A stretch of DNA of 64,000 bases from Phycisphaerae bacterium (GTDB lineage: Bacteria > Planctomycetota > Phycisphaerae > UBA1845): positions 124,001 to 188,000 of the forward strand of contig JAJDDY010000058.1 in NCBI GenBank assembly GCA_029260075.1. The letters are read 5' to 3'. Position 1 is the stretch's first letter. Each line of letters opens with the position of its first letter. Under the pieces are notes generated by a model. That model saw nothing but the letters and a program-made list of their open reading frames with translations, was not told the DNA's origin and did not search any database. Shown one piece after another: positions 1 to 8,283 of this stretch. The position numbers were made by a program, and so were the translations under genes.

Positions 1-1573
1 GAGACAACGTTTCAGCACGCTCTGCCGTGTAGGAAAGACGGCAGCCGAGTAGGGCGAAGAACGTGGTGGCTGACGCCGGAACGAACAGGGCGAAGTTGAT
101 CAGGTCGTGGACAAGGAACGTCAGCAGGCCGATCGCAATTCCGGTCGCCATCAGACGATCCACGAGGCGTTCCCCATCGCGCGTCGTGCTCGACGTCCCG
201 GCGATCATGGCGAAGCCGATCAGCCAAACGACCGTCGTCGAAACAATCGTGTAATACACAAAGCTCGCATCGCTCGAGCCGATCAGCGGAATCCGGCCCA
301 CCGTGAGCACAGCGGTCAGACCGATCGCCCACGCAGCCCACGTGAAGAACGCGGGGCCTTCGTCGTCGTCGTCAACGTTGCCGTCGTCGCCGCGTCGCCG
401 CGTGACCACAAGCGAGCAGCCGACAAGCATCACGCACATCCCGAAAAGACCGAGCAAGCCCCAATCCGACGCCGCCTGCACGAACAGATTGTGCGGATTC
501 GCCACCTCCTCCGGGCTTTCGATTGGCTTGTACTTCAGATAGTGGCGGCCGAAGTTCTCGCGCCCCACGCCGGTCCATGCATGATCGGCCACGAGCTCGG
601 ACGACGCGCTCCACCACTGCCACCGGAACGTCAACGAGATACTTGGCAGCGTGCCGTGGTACCACCCGTGACCGACGACCGCCACAAGGCCCGCGAGCAC
701 GCAACACCACCCGACGACGGTCGCCCGCCTTCGATTAGCGTCGATCCGTGCGCGCAGAAGATGCGCGATCAGCCAAAAACAGAGGCCTCCTGCGCCGGAG
801 ACGAGTGCGCCGAGGCTGTTGGTTAACGAAGCTGCGTAGAGCACCGCGCCGGCTGCGACCGCAAGTGCAACGCCGCCCATGCGCCGGTCACGAGACCTCA
901 ACGTGCCGATGGCCAGGCCAAGAACCGCCAGACCGCACAGCACGAGATACGATCCTGCCACGTTGCTATGCGGCAGGAACCCCGTCGACTCGCGTGAGAG
1001 AATCCGGCGTTCGAATTGCTCGACGCGAGGTGAGTCGACGTCCACGCCCTGACGCGCCCAGAAGTCGGCCTTGTTGGATTCGTACTGTGACCAAGTGTCG
1101 TCGAACGTGAAGTAGTATTGGTCGACGCATTGGAGGACGTTGGCGCATGCAGAGCTCAGAACCACAGCCATGACCAACCGGCGATGCCACGGGCGTACGA
1201 GAAGTTGCGTAAGCACGATCGCAAGAACGGGAAGACAGAGCCAATCGATCGCTCCGCTGATTGCAATCCGCTTGTTGCCCGCGAAGACACACGACACAAT
1301 CGCAGCGACGAGAACCAACGCCGCGCCCCATTCAAGACCCGTTCGGCGATACGACGGCCCCCTCCCGCTCGCGCGTCCGAGTAACCACCCGGCGGCGGCC
1401 AGCAGAATGAGCAGATCGAAGACCAGCGTCGTGACCGGAGACGGGTCGGTCACTTCACCGAGTGCAGCCGTGAACGGGCGGCTGGCGGCGTCGTACGTCT
1501 CGCTCACCAGAGGCCGAACCGCGACCACGGCGAGAAGGATGAACAGTGAACCTGTCTTGAGAACTCGTGCCAC
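1..1573 (-). CDS. O-antigen ligase (Wzy/WaaL) family membrane protein, 3' part outside window
   Basis: Read on the minus strand from a GTG at 1573 the frame stays open for 524 codons to the window edge, so the C-terminus is missing. AGGAG lies at 1579-1583, five bases before the GTG, which fixes the start. The translation is a run of hydrophobic segments, with a large polar loop roughly mid-protein (residues about 170-200, rich in W, Y, E). About residues 350-375 read VGRENFGRHY and then NPHNLFVQ followed by WGLLGL, the signature of the O-antigen ligase / PF04932 family, which joins or polymerises glycans on the periplasmic side of the inner membrane. The next gene resembles an LPS kinase, which fits surface polysaccharide work. 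Substrate cannot be told. It could equally be a general polysaccharide polymerase. Confidence 0.8.
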   Translation of the reverse strand, partial: MARVLKTGSLFILLAVVAVRPLVSETYDAASRPFTAALGEVTDPSPVTTLVFDLLILLAAAGWLLGRASGRGPSYRRTGLEWGAALVLVAAIVSCVFAGNKRIAISGAIDWLCLPVLAIVLTQLLVRPWHRRLVMAVVLSSACANVLQCVDQYYFTFDDTWSQYESNKADFWARQGVDVDSPRVEQFERRILSRESTGFLPHSNVAGSYLVLCGLAVLGLAIGTLRSRDRRMGGVALAVAAGAVLYAASLTNSLGALVSGAGGLCFWLIAHLLRARIDANRRRATVVGWCCVLAGLVAVVGHGWYHGTLPSISLTFRWQWWSASSELVADHAWTGVGRENFGRHYLKYKPIESPEEVANPHNLFVQAASDWGLLGLFGMCVMLVGCSLVVTRRRGDDGNVDDDDEGPAFFTWAAWAIGLTAVLTVGRIPLIGSSDASFVYYTIVSTTVVWLIGFAMIAGTSSTTRDGERLVDRLMATGIAIGLLTFLVHDLINFALFVPASATTFFALLGCRLSYTAERAETLS

Positions 1574-1818
1574 GAAGGCTCCTACGCAGCCCGGACCGCT
1601 CCGGACTGACGAATCTAGTGCCGTTTCCAAGATAGGCTGTGCCGCGAATCTGTGCCATGAAGCTGTGCCGTGAATCCCTTCTCGGCACAACTCAAACCTA
1701 GGCTGTGCCGTGAATCCCTTCTCGGCACTTCTTCAATATCTCGCCGTCCCCTACTGCGCTTCTGCGGAGAATGCTATAAGATGCAATCGGGCCGCTGGGC
1801 GGTCCCTGTCCATGATGT
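1574..1818. repeat. Intergenic with tandem family C' palindromes
   Basis: Between the divergent O-antigen ligase-like and kinase genes, 1635-1728 holds repeated copies of a short palindrome (core TGTGCCGTGAATCCCTTCTC, closing with GGCA). It is a variant of the family C element found elsewhere in the window. TATAAG at 1775-1780 is a possible -10 for the kinase gene but no good -35 accompanies it. Confidence 0.7.
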
Positions 1819-2640
1819 TTGGTGGTATCTCCGTTGTCCAAAGACGTCCACAAAAGCCTGACCGCCCTCGGTGGCCGTTCGTTGCCGCAGGAGCTGAGCA
1901 TCCAGGGTCGCAGTTACAGGCTCGATCGCGTCTTCAAGAACGACTTCTTCGCCGTAACCGCCCGGTACGAAGGTGACGGCGGTCGAGTCATTGTCAAGGT
2001 TCATCGCCAAGCTTCGTTCCTTCTCGTGCCCCTCGGCTGGCTTGGTCGCATGCTGGCGAGGCGAGAGTGCGCCGCGTTCGAGCGACTTGTAAACGTACCC
2101 GGCGTGCCCCGTTTGATTGGGCGATGGGGAAAGACGGGTGTGCTCCGTGGCTACATCGAAGGCCATGCCCTATCCCGAGGAGAGCAAGTATCCGACGAGT
2201 TCCACGGCCAACTCGGCGACTTGATCGACGCCATCCACGCGCACGACATGGCCTACGTTGACCTGGAGAAATGCGAAAACGTACTGGTCGGCGACGATGG
2301 GCGTCCCTATGTGTTTGATTTCCAAATCGCCTGGCTGTCGTCCCACGGGTGGATGGGTAAGCTGTGGCCTTCTCGAAAAATTCTGGCGTGGTTTCAGGCT
2401 GGGGATCGATATCACCTCGGCAAATTGCACCGACGTACTCGGCCTGACCAGTTAACTAGCGACGAGTTGCGTGCGACCTATCGGCGGCCGTGGTATGTAC
2501 GTGGACACCGCTTCATCACTTACCCGTTCACCTGGGGTCGGCGAAAGGTGCTCAATGAACTCGATCCAAGGCGAGGAAGGGGCGAGCGCGGCCGAGTGGA
2601 CAACGGCCCGGTCGCCGGTGCGCCGGGCGGTAGCGACTAG
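1819..2640 (+). CDS. Lipopolysaccharide-kinase / RIO-like protein
   Basis: 273 residues if the TTG at 1819 is used; GTG at 1822 is an equally possible start and no clear ribosome site is visible. Residues about 145-175 read HAHDMAYVDLEKCENVLV and then YVFDFQIAW, which match the catalytic loop (D...N) and the DFG-like metal site of the LPS kinase / RIO / InaA branch of protein-kinase-like folds. Such enzymes phosphorylate Kdo or heptose of the LPS core. The neighbour is an O-antigen ligase-like gene, which supports a cell-surface role, but the acceptor is not shown by sequence. The stop codon TAG (2638-2640) coincides with the terminus of a family F repeat element, so the natural C-terminus may have been altered by that insertion. 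Confidence 0.65.
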   Translation: MVVSPLSKDVHKSLTALGGRSLPQELSIQGRSYRLDRVFKNDFFAVTARYEGDGGRVIVKVHRQASFLLVPLGWLGRMLARRECAAFERLVNVPGVPRLIGRWGKTGVLRGYIEGHALSRGEQVSDEFHGQLGDLIDAIHAHDMAYVDLEKCENVLVGDDGRPYVFDFQIAWLSSHGWMGKLWPSRKILAWFQAGDRYHLGKLHRRTRPDQLTSDELRATYRRPWYVRGHRFITYPFTWGRRKVLNELDPRRGRGERGRVDNGPVAGAPGGSD

Positions 2641-2922
2641 TTCTTTGTCACAGCTAAGACTTCGGGTTGCGTTTGTCTAATCAGAGCCGCGACTGTAAGG
2701 GAGTGGTTTCAAGCTGTCACGACCGGATTTCAAACGTCCGCTTCCTTACGGGCGCGGCTCGGTAAACCCGTCATTCTATGTGTGACAAATCTACGGGTTT
2801 CCGACGGCAACAGAGCCGTGGGCGCCAGCCCGCGGACCGATCCCACCGCTAGCGCGGAGGGCTCTGACCGGCACGTCTGGCTCCGGTGGCGCGGGCAAAG
2901 ACAACCCGAAGATTAAGATGTG
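2639..2922. mobile_element. Family F MITE-like element, interrupted by a family A REP
   Basis: The left end AGTTCTTTGTCACAG (2639-2653) matches the 14-base terminal inverted repeat of the intact F element at 49588-49752, and 2787-2922 matches the inside of that element in reverse orientation. A REP unit with its usual downstream tail sits between them. The right terminal repeat is degraded. The first two bases of the element form the last two bases of the kinase stop codon. Confidence 0.65.
2684..2762. repeat. Family A REP, paired inverted arms
   Basis: GAGCCGCGACTGTAAGG at the left and the inverted arm ending CGCGGCTCGG at the right, separated by a spacer shared with other copies (GACCGGATTTCAAACGTCCG). 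A conserved tail (AAACCCGTCATTC...) follows. It lies inside the F element. Confidence 0.85.
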
Positions 2923-2946
2923 CCGCTGCGCCAGGCCTCGCGCGGA

Positions 2947-3570
2947 TCAGTCAGCCGAATAGCCGACGCGTTCACGGACCGTGAACTGGGTGATGGCCAG
3001 GGCTTCCTTCTTCGTTTCGAGATTCTTAATAGCCGCCATGATCCTGTACGTTCCGGGCAGGAGCGTGCCGATTCGCTTGACCACGTCTCCAGTCGCCCGG
3101 TTGTGGATTACAAAATCTTGCCCGGGGTCGACGAGTCGATAACCGGTACCGCTCTTGAACTTGCCGGGTTTGGCCGCAATCGCATAAGCGAACGCCGGTC
3201 CTTCACCCTTAATCCGATCGATCACGCATGAGAAATCATGGGGCGATCCCAGAAGCGGTTCGTGCACTCGGACAAGGAAGGTCGGCGACGGTTTCACCGA
3301 TTCTTCGATAAACCACGATACGAGCGGTTCGTCGCCGTCCTTGCGAAATGTTCCCGATCTGCTGTCGATATAAATCCACGCCGCCGGGCGAAACACATCG
3401 TCCAAGCTGGGCTCGCCGCGACGACCCATAGTGGTGGGATTCTTCTTGGCCTTGGCGGTCGCGTCGGAAAGCTGGGCCGCACCCGATGCCGTCGCATCGC
3501 CATTGAACATCGCCGGCAGCAACAACGCCGACACGAGACCGAACACAATGAGCGCTGAAAGTCGTTTCAT
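2947..3570 (-). CDS. Secreted protein of unknown function
   Basis: 207 residues starting ATG at 3570; GAGGA lies about ten bases upstream on the minus strand. Residues 1-27 form a classical signal peptide (MKR, then a hydrophobic stretch LIVFGLVSALLLPAM, then a cleavable-looking ATASGA). The mature part has a short low-complexity lysine stretch (about 40-45), then a mixed beta-rich sequence containing PGTYRIMAAIKN near residue 175, which looks like a Ig-like or carbohydrate-binding strand, but I recognise no named family. It stands alone between repeat blocks. Probably periplasmic or surface exposed; no function is proposed. Confidence 0.65.
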   Translation of the reverse strand: MKRLSALIVFGLVSALLLPAMFNGDATASGAAQLSDATAKAKKNPTTMGRRGEPSLDDVFRPAAWIYIDSRSGTFRKDGDEPLVSWFIEESVKPSPTFLVRVHEPLLGSPHDFSCVIDRIKGEGPAFAYAIAAKPGKFKSGTGYRLVDPGQDFVIHNRATGDVVKRIGTLLPGTYRIMAAIKNLETKKEALAITQFTVRERVGYSAD

Positions 3571-4150
3571 ATCACCAATATCCTCAACCCGTTATCCAGG
3601 AACTTCAAATTGCGTCACGCTACGAACTCCGAAACGCGATGTCAAGGTCCCCGTGCTGGACCAACGCACGCCAAACGGTACAGTAACTCACTGGACCGCC
3701 AGGACGGCGGTTTGCATGCGCCAGGGTGATGACGGTTTGCAGCCGGCGGGACGGCGTTCTACAAGTGTCAGAGTGGTGGTCTGCATGCGCAAGCGTGGCG
3801 GTTCACGAATGCCCGGGTGGCCCATCGCTTCAGATGTCCGTGAGTCGAATCTGGCGCCGATTCAACTCGCGGACGGCTGAAACCAAGGCCTGCCCATCGC
3901 ATTGATGGGTCGCTGGCTGAGCGATAGTGCTCGGGCACGGCTCAAGTGACTGGTTCGTCCGATCCGAGCCGCGACCGTGAGGGAGCGTTTTGGAGCTCTC
4001 GCCACCGGCTTGCGATCGTCCGCTTCCTTACGGGCGCGGCTCGGTAAACCTTTCATTCGACGTATGGTAGAGCGCTAGGTCCGTGGCCCTGTTACACTTG
4101 ATATTCCGGCAGGCTTGAAGCCGCCCATAGATTTCCATCGCGAGTGATTC
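3571..4150. other. Gene-free repeat block upstream of alaS
   Basis: No convincing gene. 3690-3800 holds palindrome-like copies around GGTTTGCATGCGCC, 3812-3854 a family E copy (GGGTGGCCCATC ... GAGTCGAATC), 3890-3915 a small palindrome (GCCCATC / GATGGG), and 3966-4044 a REP. No strong promoter could be recognised before alaS. Confidence 0.6.
3966..4044. repeat. Family A REP, paired inverted arms
   Basis: GAGCCGCGACCGTGAGG left arm and inverted right arm CTTCCTTACGGGCGCGGCTC, followed by the shared tail (AAACCTTTCATTCGA). It ends about 105 bases before the alaS start. Confidence 0.85.
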
Positions 4151-7100
4151 ATGAATTCCAGCAAGGTCAGACAGCAGTTTCTCGATTTCTTCGCCGCCAA
4201 GGCCCACACCATCGTCGAATCCTCTCCAGTCGTGCCGCTGGACGACCCGACGCTGATGTTCACCAACGCGGGGATGAACCAGTTCAAGGACGTCTTTCTC
4301 GGCACCGGCTCACGATCGTACGTGCGTGCGGCGGATACGCAGAAGTGCATTCGCGCCGGCGGTAAACACAACGACCTCGACGACGTCGGCCAAGACACCT
4401 ACCACCACACGTTTTTTGAGATGCTCGGCAACTGGTCGTTCGGCGATTACTTCAAGAAGGAAGCCATCGCGTGGGCGTGGGAGCTGATGACCGAAGTGTG
4501 GGGCATCGAGAAAGATCGCCTTCACGCCACATACTTCGAAGGCGACGAGTGCGACGGTCTCGAACCGGACACCGAGACGGCCGAACTTTGGAAGACGGTC
4601 ACCGACATCAGCCCGGCCAACATCCACCCCGGCAACAAGAAGGACAACTTCTGGGAGATGGGCGACGTCGGCCCGTGCGGACCGTGCAGCGAGTTGCACA
4701 TCGATCTAACGCCCGACAAGTCCGGCGCGTCCCTGGTCAACGCCGGCGATGCCCGGGTGATTGAACTGTGGAACCTGGTGTTTATTCAGTTCAACCGTGC
4801 GAGTGACGGCAAGCTGTCACCGCTACCCGCGAAGCATGTCGATACCGGCATGGGCTTCGAGCGCGTGACGGCGGTACTGCAAGGGATGGAGCGGAGCGCG
4901 CTGGGTCGGGTGAGCAACTACGACACCGATGTGTTCACGCCGATTTTTGATGCGATTCGGAAGAGAACGGGTGCGCCAGAGTATACGGCGACACTGCCAG
5001 GTGAAACGAAGGCCGCGCTCAAACCGAGCCGCGACCGTAAGGAAGCGGAGCCGGCACCGAGCCGCGACCGCAAGGAAGCGGACCCATCACCGAGCCGCGA
5101 CCGTAAGGAAGCGGTTTCTCCAGCATGCGCCGGCGCCCCGCTCGCCTACCTCATCACGTTCCACACCTATGGCACGTGGCTACACGGCAGCGGTCGGGGT
5201 TCCGTCGATCGTGACCACAACACGCCGGGAACACCTCTTCTCGATGAGGATGCACAGCGCGAGCATGACGATTTCATCCGCCTGAAGCATGAACCGGTCA
5301 CACTGGACGAAAAACGTCGCGCCAGTGTGAACTCAACGCTCCGCGAAGTCGCGGAGTTCCGCGGTTGGACTGTTCACGCACTCAGCGTGCGAACCAATCA
5401 CGTTCACGTGGTCGTATCAGCCGACGCGCCGCCTGAGCGCGTGATGATCGATTTCAAGTCTTACGCTACACGGCGTATGGTCGAACAAGGCCTCTTTCCG
5501 CCTGAGACGAAGGCCTGGACTCGTCATGGAAGCACACGCTATTTATGGAACGAGCATGCCGTGGACGCTGCGGGTAAATATGTAATGGAGTCCCAGGGGC
5601 CCGACTTGCCGTTTGCCGAGATCGAGCAGTTGAACAAACGAGGTGGGGATTCGTCGCGTGGATTGCTTCTCGACGATCAACAGGCGCGTCCACCGCTCCC
5701 TTACGGTCGCGGCTCGGTTCAGGCGCCGACGCATGAATCGGATCAGGCGCGGACACATGAACAGGTGATGATCGACGTTTCCTATCGCGTCGTCGCCGAC
5801 CACTTGCGCTGCCTAACCTTCGCCATTACCGACGGGGCCATGCCCAGTAACGAAGGGCGGGGTTATGTGCTCCGCCGAATCCTCCGCCGAGCGGTACGTT
5901 ACGGTCGGCAATACATGGGCATGAACGAACCCTTCATGTGCGACCTCGTCGCGCCGCTTGTGGAACACATGGCTGATGCGTTTCCGGAATTGCGATCCTC
6001 GCATGGCGGAAAGAACATTGAGCACGTCGTCGAAATATTTCGCGACGAAGAGGCGTCGTTTCTAAAGACGGTCGGCAGGGGCATCGACCTACTCGACGAG
6101 GAGATCATACGCCTGTTCAGCGATGCGGTATGTGCCGATAGAGGATGGCGATGCGGAGTGACCGCGTCAGCGTCTCGTCACCTTTGCGACTACGTTCCGG
6201 AGGCGCGTGACGCCTTCGGACCTGAAACGGCCATGTTCTGGTTTGAAGACGGCGAAGGCAAAGCACAATCCATAGAGGTCAACGACTTAAGTGCCGAGGA
6301 GTTCGCCAAGCATACAAGACAACGGATTGTCATCGCAGGTGACAGCGCATTCAGGCTACATGACACGTATGGCTTTCCTATCGACCTGACCAAACTCATG
6401 GCGGAAGAGCTTGGCTTTGCAGTTGACATCGCTGAGTACGAGCGACTAATGGAGGCGGCTCGACAGCGGGCTCGCGCGTTCACCGATGGGAAGGCGATGC
6501 TCTTTGCAGAGGACCTGAGCCGGTTGAGCCCGACCGAATTCACCGGTTACGACGGTCTAAGCGCTGATGACGGAGTGGTACGCGCCTTGTTTGGTGAGGC
6601 GTCCAAGGTGTTTACGTTGGAGCAGGGCCAAGAAGGTGGACTCGTACTGTATTCCACGCCGTTCTACGCGGAACAGGGAGGCCAGATCGGCGATCGCGGA
6701 TGGCTGAAGGGCCTGGACAATGCCTGGAGCTTCGAAGTCTACGACACCAAACGTGTCGGAAACGTACACCTTCATCTTGGAAAGTGCGTTTCCGGAACCA
6801 TACAAGCGAAATCGGCGCCAGCGGTTGCGTCCGGACTAATTCCACAGTTACCGGTAGATGGACGGAGCGGCGGCGTGCGTGCGGAAGTCGATTCGCAACA
6901 CCGCGTCCCCACCACGAAAAACCACACCTCCACCCACCTGCTCAACTGGGCGTTGCGTGAGGTGCTTGGTGATCATGTTCAGCAGAAGGGATCGCTGGTC
7001 GATCCGGAGAAGACGCGGTTCGATTTCTCGCACAACAAGCCGGTTAGCGATGAACAGCTTGAGCGCGTCGAAACGCTTGTGAACGAGCAGATCACAGCCG

Positions 7101-8116
7101 GGCTTGCGGTGTACACGGCCGAGGTCGATCAGAAGCAGGCCCGTGAGATCAACACGCTGCGGGCTGTCTTCGGCGAGAAGTACCCCGACGTCGTGCGTGT
7201 GGTGTCGATCGGCGTTCCCATCGGCGAAGCCGGAAGCGACGATCCCGGCGCGCTCTTGGGTAACCCAACCAATCCCGAGTGGATGAAATTCTCCGTCGAG
7301 TTCTGCGGCGGCACACATCTGAACAACACGAGCGAGGCTGACGCGTTCGTGCTCACGACGGAAGAGGGTGTGGCCAAGGGTATCCGCCGCGTGGTCGGGG
7401 TGAGCGGTGAGGCCGCGCACACTGCGATCCAAACGGGCCGGGAACTGCTTGCGACGGCGGGGACACTCGCAAGCGAACCGCCAACGTCACCCGGCGCGGA
7501 CGATAACGACAAACAGAGCCGCGACCGTAAGGGAGCGGACGAAGTGCTATCGACGCAAGACGCCGAATCCAACCCGGAAAACTTCGCGACCCAGGTGGCC
7601 GAGCTCCAGGAGCGAGTCACCAGCGACGTCATCCCCGTACTCGTTCGGCGCCGCTTGCAGTCAGCCCTCGCCGACCTACAGAAGAAGGTGAAGGAGCAGC
7701 AGAAACAGGCTGCTTCGGCCGACGCCGGTGCGGTCATGGATCGTGTGGCTGAACTGTTCAATCAAGCCGAGACCGTGGGCGATGTGCGGATCGTGGTCGG
7801 CGATGTGCCGTCGGCCGGTTCCGACGCCCTACGTGGGGCCATCGACTGGATTCGTAACAAGACAGACGCCTCGGCCGTCCTCCTCGCCACCGCTCAAGGC
7901 GACAAGGTGACGCTGATCGCGGGGATGAGCAAGTCGGTCGTGAAACAGGGCATCAAAGCCGGCGACCTGATCCGAGAAATCGCCCCGCTGGTCGGCGGCA
8001 AAGGCGGCGGACGCCCGGACATGGCTCAGGGCGGCGGGAATGATCCAAGTGGAGTCCCCGAGGTGGTCGAACGGGCTGGTGAATGGTTGCGTCGGAAGTT
8101 CGATTCTGGCTCCTGA
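4151..8116 (+). CDS. alaS: Alanyl-tRNA synthetase with an in-frame RAYT transposase insertion
   Basis: Charges tRNA-Ala with alanine in the cytosol. 1321 residues, against about 875 for the family. Residues 1-280 are the class II catalytic core (FTNAGMNQFKDVFLG, HHTFFEMLGNWSFGDYF, motif 3 GMGFERV at 233-239). Residues about 281-538 are foreign: three tandem PSRDRKEA units (292-321), a complete HUH transposase domain (about 331-485) and an inverted REP reading PLPYGRGSV. The synthetase resumes at about 540 (DVSYRVVADHLR), then GAMPSNEGRGYVLRR. A second extra stretch of about 73 residues lies at 656-728, just before GDSAFRLHDTYGFP. The editing domain has HTSTH at 925-929 and CGGTH at 1052-1056; the C-Ala/DHHA1 part follows. 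Another in-frame REP gives SRDRKGA at 1123-1129. All synthetase motifs are intact and no frameshift is present, so the enzyme is probably functional. Both large insertions fall in linkers between domains. A terminator follows at 8247. Confidence 0.95.
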   Translation: MNSSKVRQQFLDFFAAKAHTIVESSPVVPLDDPTLMFTNAGMNQFKDVFLGTGSRSYVRAADTQKCIRAGGKHNDLDDVGQDTYHHTFFEMLGNWSFGDYFKKEAIAWAWELMTEVWGIEKDRLHATYFEGDECDGLEPDTETAELWKTVTDISPANIHPGNKKDNFWEMGDVGPCGPCSELHIDLTPDKSGASLVNAGDARVIELWNLVFIQFNRASDGKLSPLPAKHVDTGMGFERVTAVLQGMERSALGRVSNYDTDVFTPIFDAIRKRTGAPEYTATLPGETKAALKPSRDRKEAEPAPSRDRKEADPSPSRDRKEAVSPACAGAPLAYLITFHTYGTWLHGSGRGSVDRDHNTPGTPLLDEDAQREHDDFIRLKHEPVTLDEKRRASVNSTLREVAEFRGWTVHALSVRTNHVHVVVSADAPPERVMIDFKSYATRRMVEQGLFPPETKAWTRHGSTRYLWNEHAVDAAGKYVMESQGPDLPFAEIEQLNKRGGDSSRGLLLDDQQARPPLPYGRGSVQAPTHESDQARTHEQVMIDVSYRVVADHLRCLTFAITDGAMPSNEGRGYVLRRILRRAVRYGRQYMGMNEPFMCDLVAPLVEHMADAFPELRSSHGGKNIEHVVEIFRDEEASFLKTVGRGIDLLDEEIIRLFSDAVCADRGWRCGVTASASRHLCDYVPEARDAFGPETAMFWFEDGEGKAQSIEVNDLSAEEFAKHTRQRIVIAGDSAFRLHDTYGFPIDLTKLMAEELGFAVDIAEYERLMEAARQRARAFTDGKAMLFAEDLSRLSPTEFTGYDGLSADDGVVRALFGEASKVFTLEQGQEGGLVLYSTPFYAEQGGQIGDRGWLKGLDNAWSFEVYDTKRVGNVHLHLGKCVSGTIQAKSAPAVASGLIPQLPVDGRSGGVRAEVDSQHRVPTTKNHTSTHLLNWALREVLGDHVQQKGSLVDPEKTRFDFSHNKPVSDEQLERVETLVNEQITAGLAVYTAEVDQKQAREINTLRAVFGEKYPDVVRVVSIGVPIGEAGSDDPGALLGNPTNPEWMKFSVEFCGGTHLNNTSEADAFVLTTEEGVAKGIRRVVGVSGEAAHTAIQTGRELLATAGTLASEPPTSPGADDNDKQSRDRKGADEVLSTQDAESNPENFATQVAELQERVTSDVIPVLVRRRLQSALADLQKKVKEQQKQAASADAGAVMDRVAELFNQAETVGDVRIVVGDVPSAGSDALRGAIDWIRNKTDASAVLLATAQGDKVTLIAGMSKSVVKQGIKAGDLIREIAPLVGGKGGGRPDMAQGGGNDPSGVPEVVERAGEWLRRKFDSGS
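5026..5717 (+). mobile_element. REP-flanked RAYT (IS200-like HUH transposase) module inside alaS
   Basis: Three direct REP units start at 5026, 5059 and 5092, exactly 33 bases apart, and one inverted REP lies at 5693-5717. Between them the alaS frame encodes a Y1/IS200-type domain: start LAYLITFHTYGTWLHG, the HUH motif NHVHVVV (His417 and His419 of the fusion) and a candidate nucleophile Tyr477 in GKYVMESQG. From memory of the family, free-standing relatives begin M-P-L-A-Y; here the Met position is Ala and I see no in-frame start before it, so the domain seems to be made only as part of AlaRS. RAYTs are known to act on REP palindromes, and the flanking units match the REPs scattered over the window, so this may be the mobilising enzyme or its recent relative. 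Confidence 0.88.
7516..7538 (+). repeat. Family A REP half unit within alaS
   Basis: A single arm (GAGCCGCGACCGTAAGG then GAGCGG) read in the same frame as the units near 5.0 kb, giving SRDRKGA in the linker between the editing domain and the C-terminal domain. Confidence 0.85.
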
Positions 8117-8246
8117 CCGCTTCAGACAATCCCACGTCACGAATCTGCAGATATTTTTCGAAATCACTGACAGAAGTTACCCCGGCGTTCGTATTCATAG
8201 TGAAACCAACACCACCAACCATCTTCCAACCTCCAAGACCTTCGGG

Positions 8247-8276
8247 AAAGCCCGGTGCGAAAGCCCGGGCTTTTCT
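8247..8276 (+). terminator. Intrinsic terminator of alaS
   Basis: AAAGCCCGG (8247-8255) pairs with CCGGGCTTT (8265-8273) over a 9-base loop and runs into TTTTC. It lies about 130 bases after the alaS stop. Confidence 0.75.
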
Positions 8277-8283
8277 GTGTATG

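Noticed and set aside
107-826. Plus-strand 239-codon frame at the window start
   Set aside because: The minus strand carries the O-antigen ligase-like gene, with hydrophobic segments and the NPHNLFVQ motif; the plus frame is Arg/His-rich shadow sequence.
4151-8116. alaS as a chimera, frameshift or pseudogene
   Set aside because: The frame is open through both junctions and all catalytic, editing and C-terminal motifs are intact.
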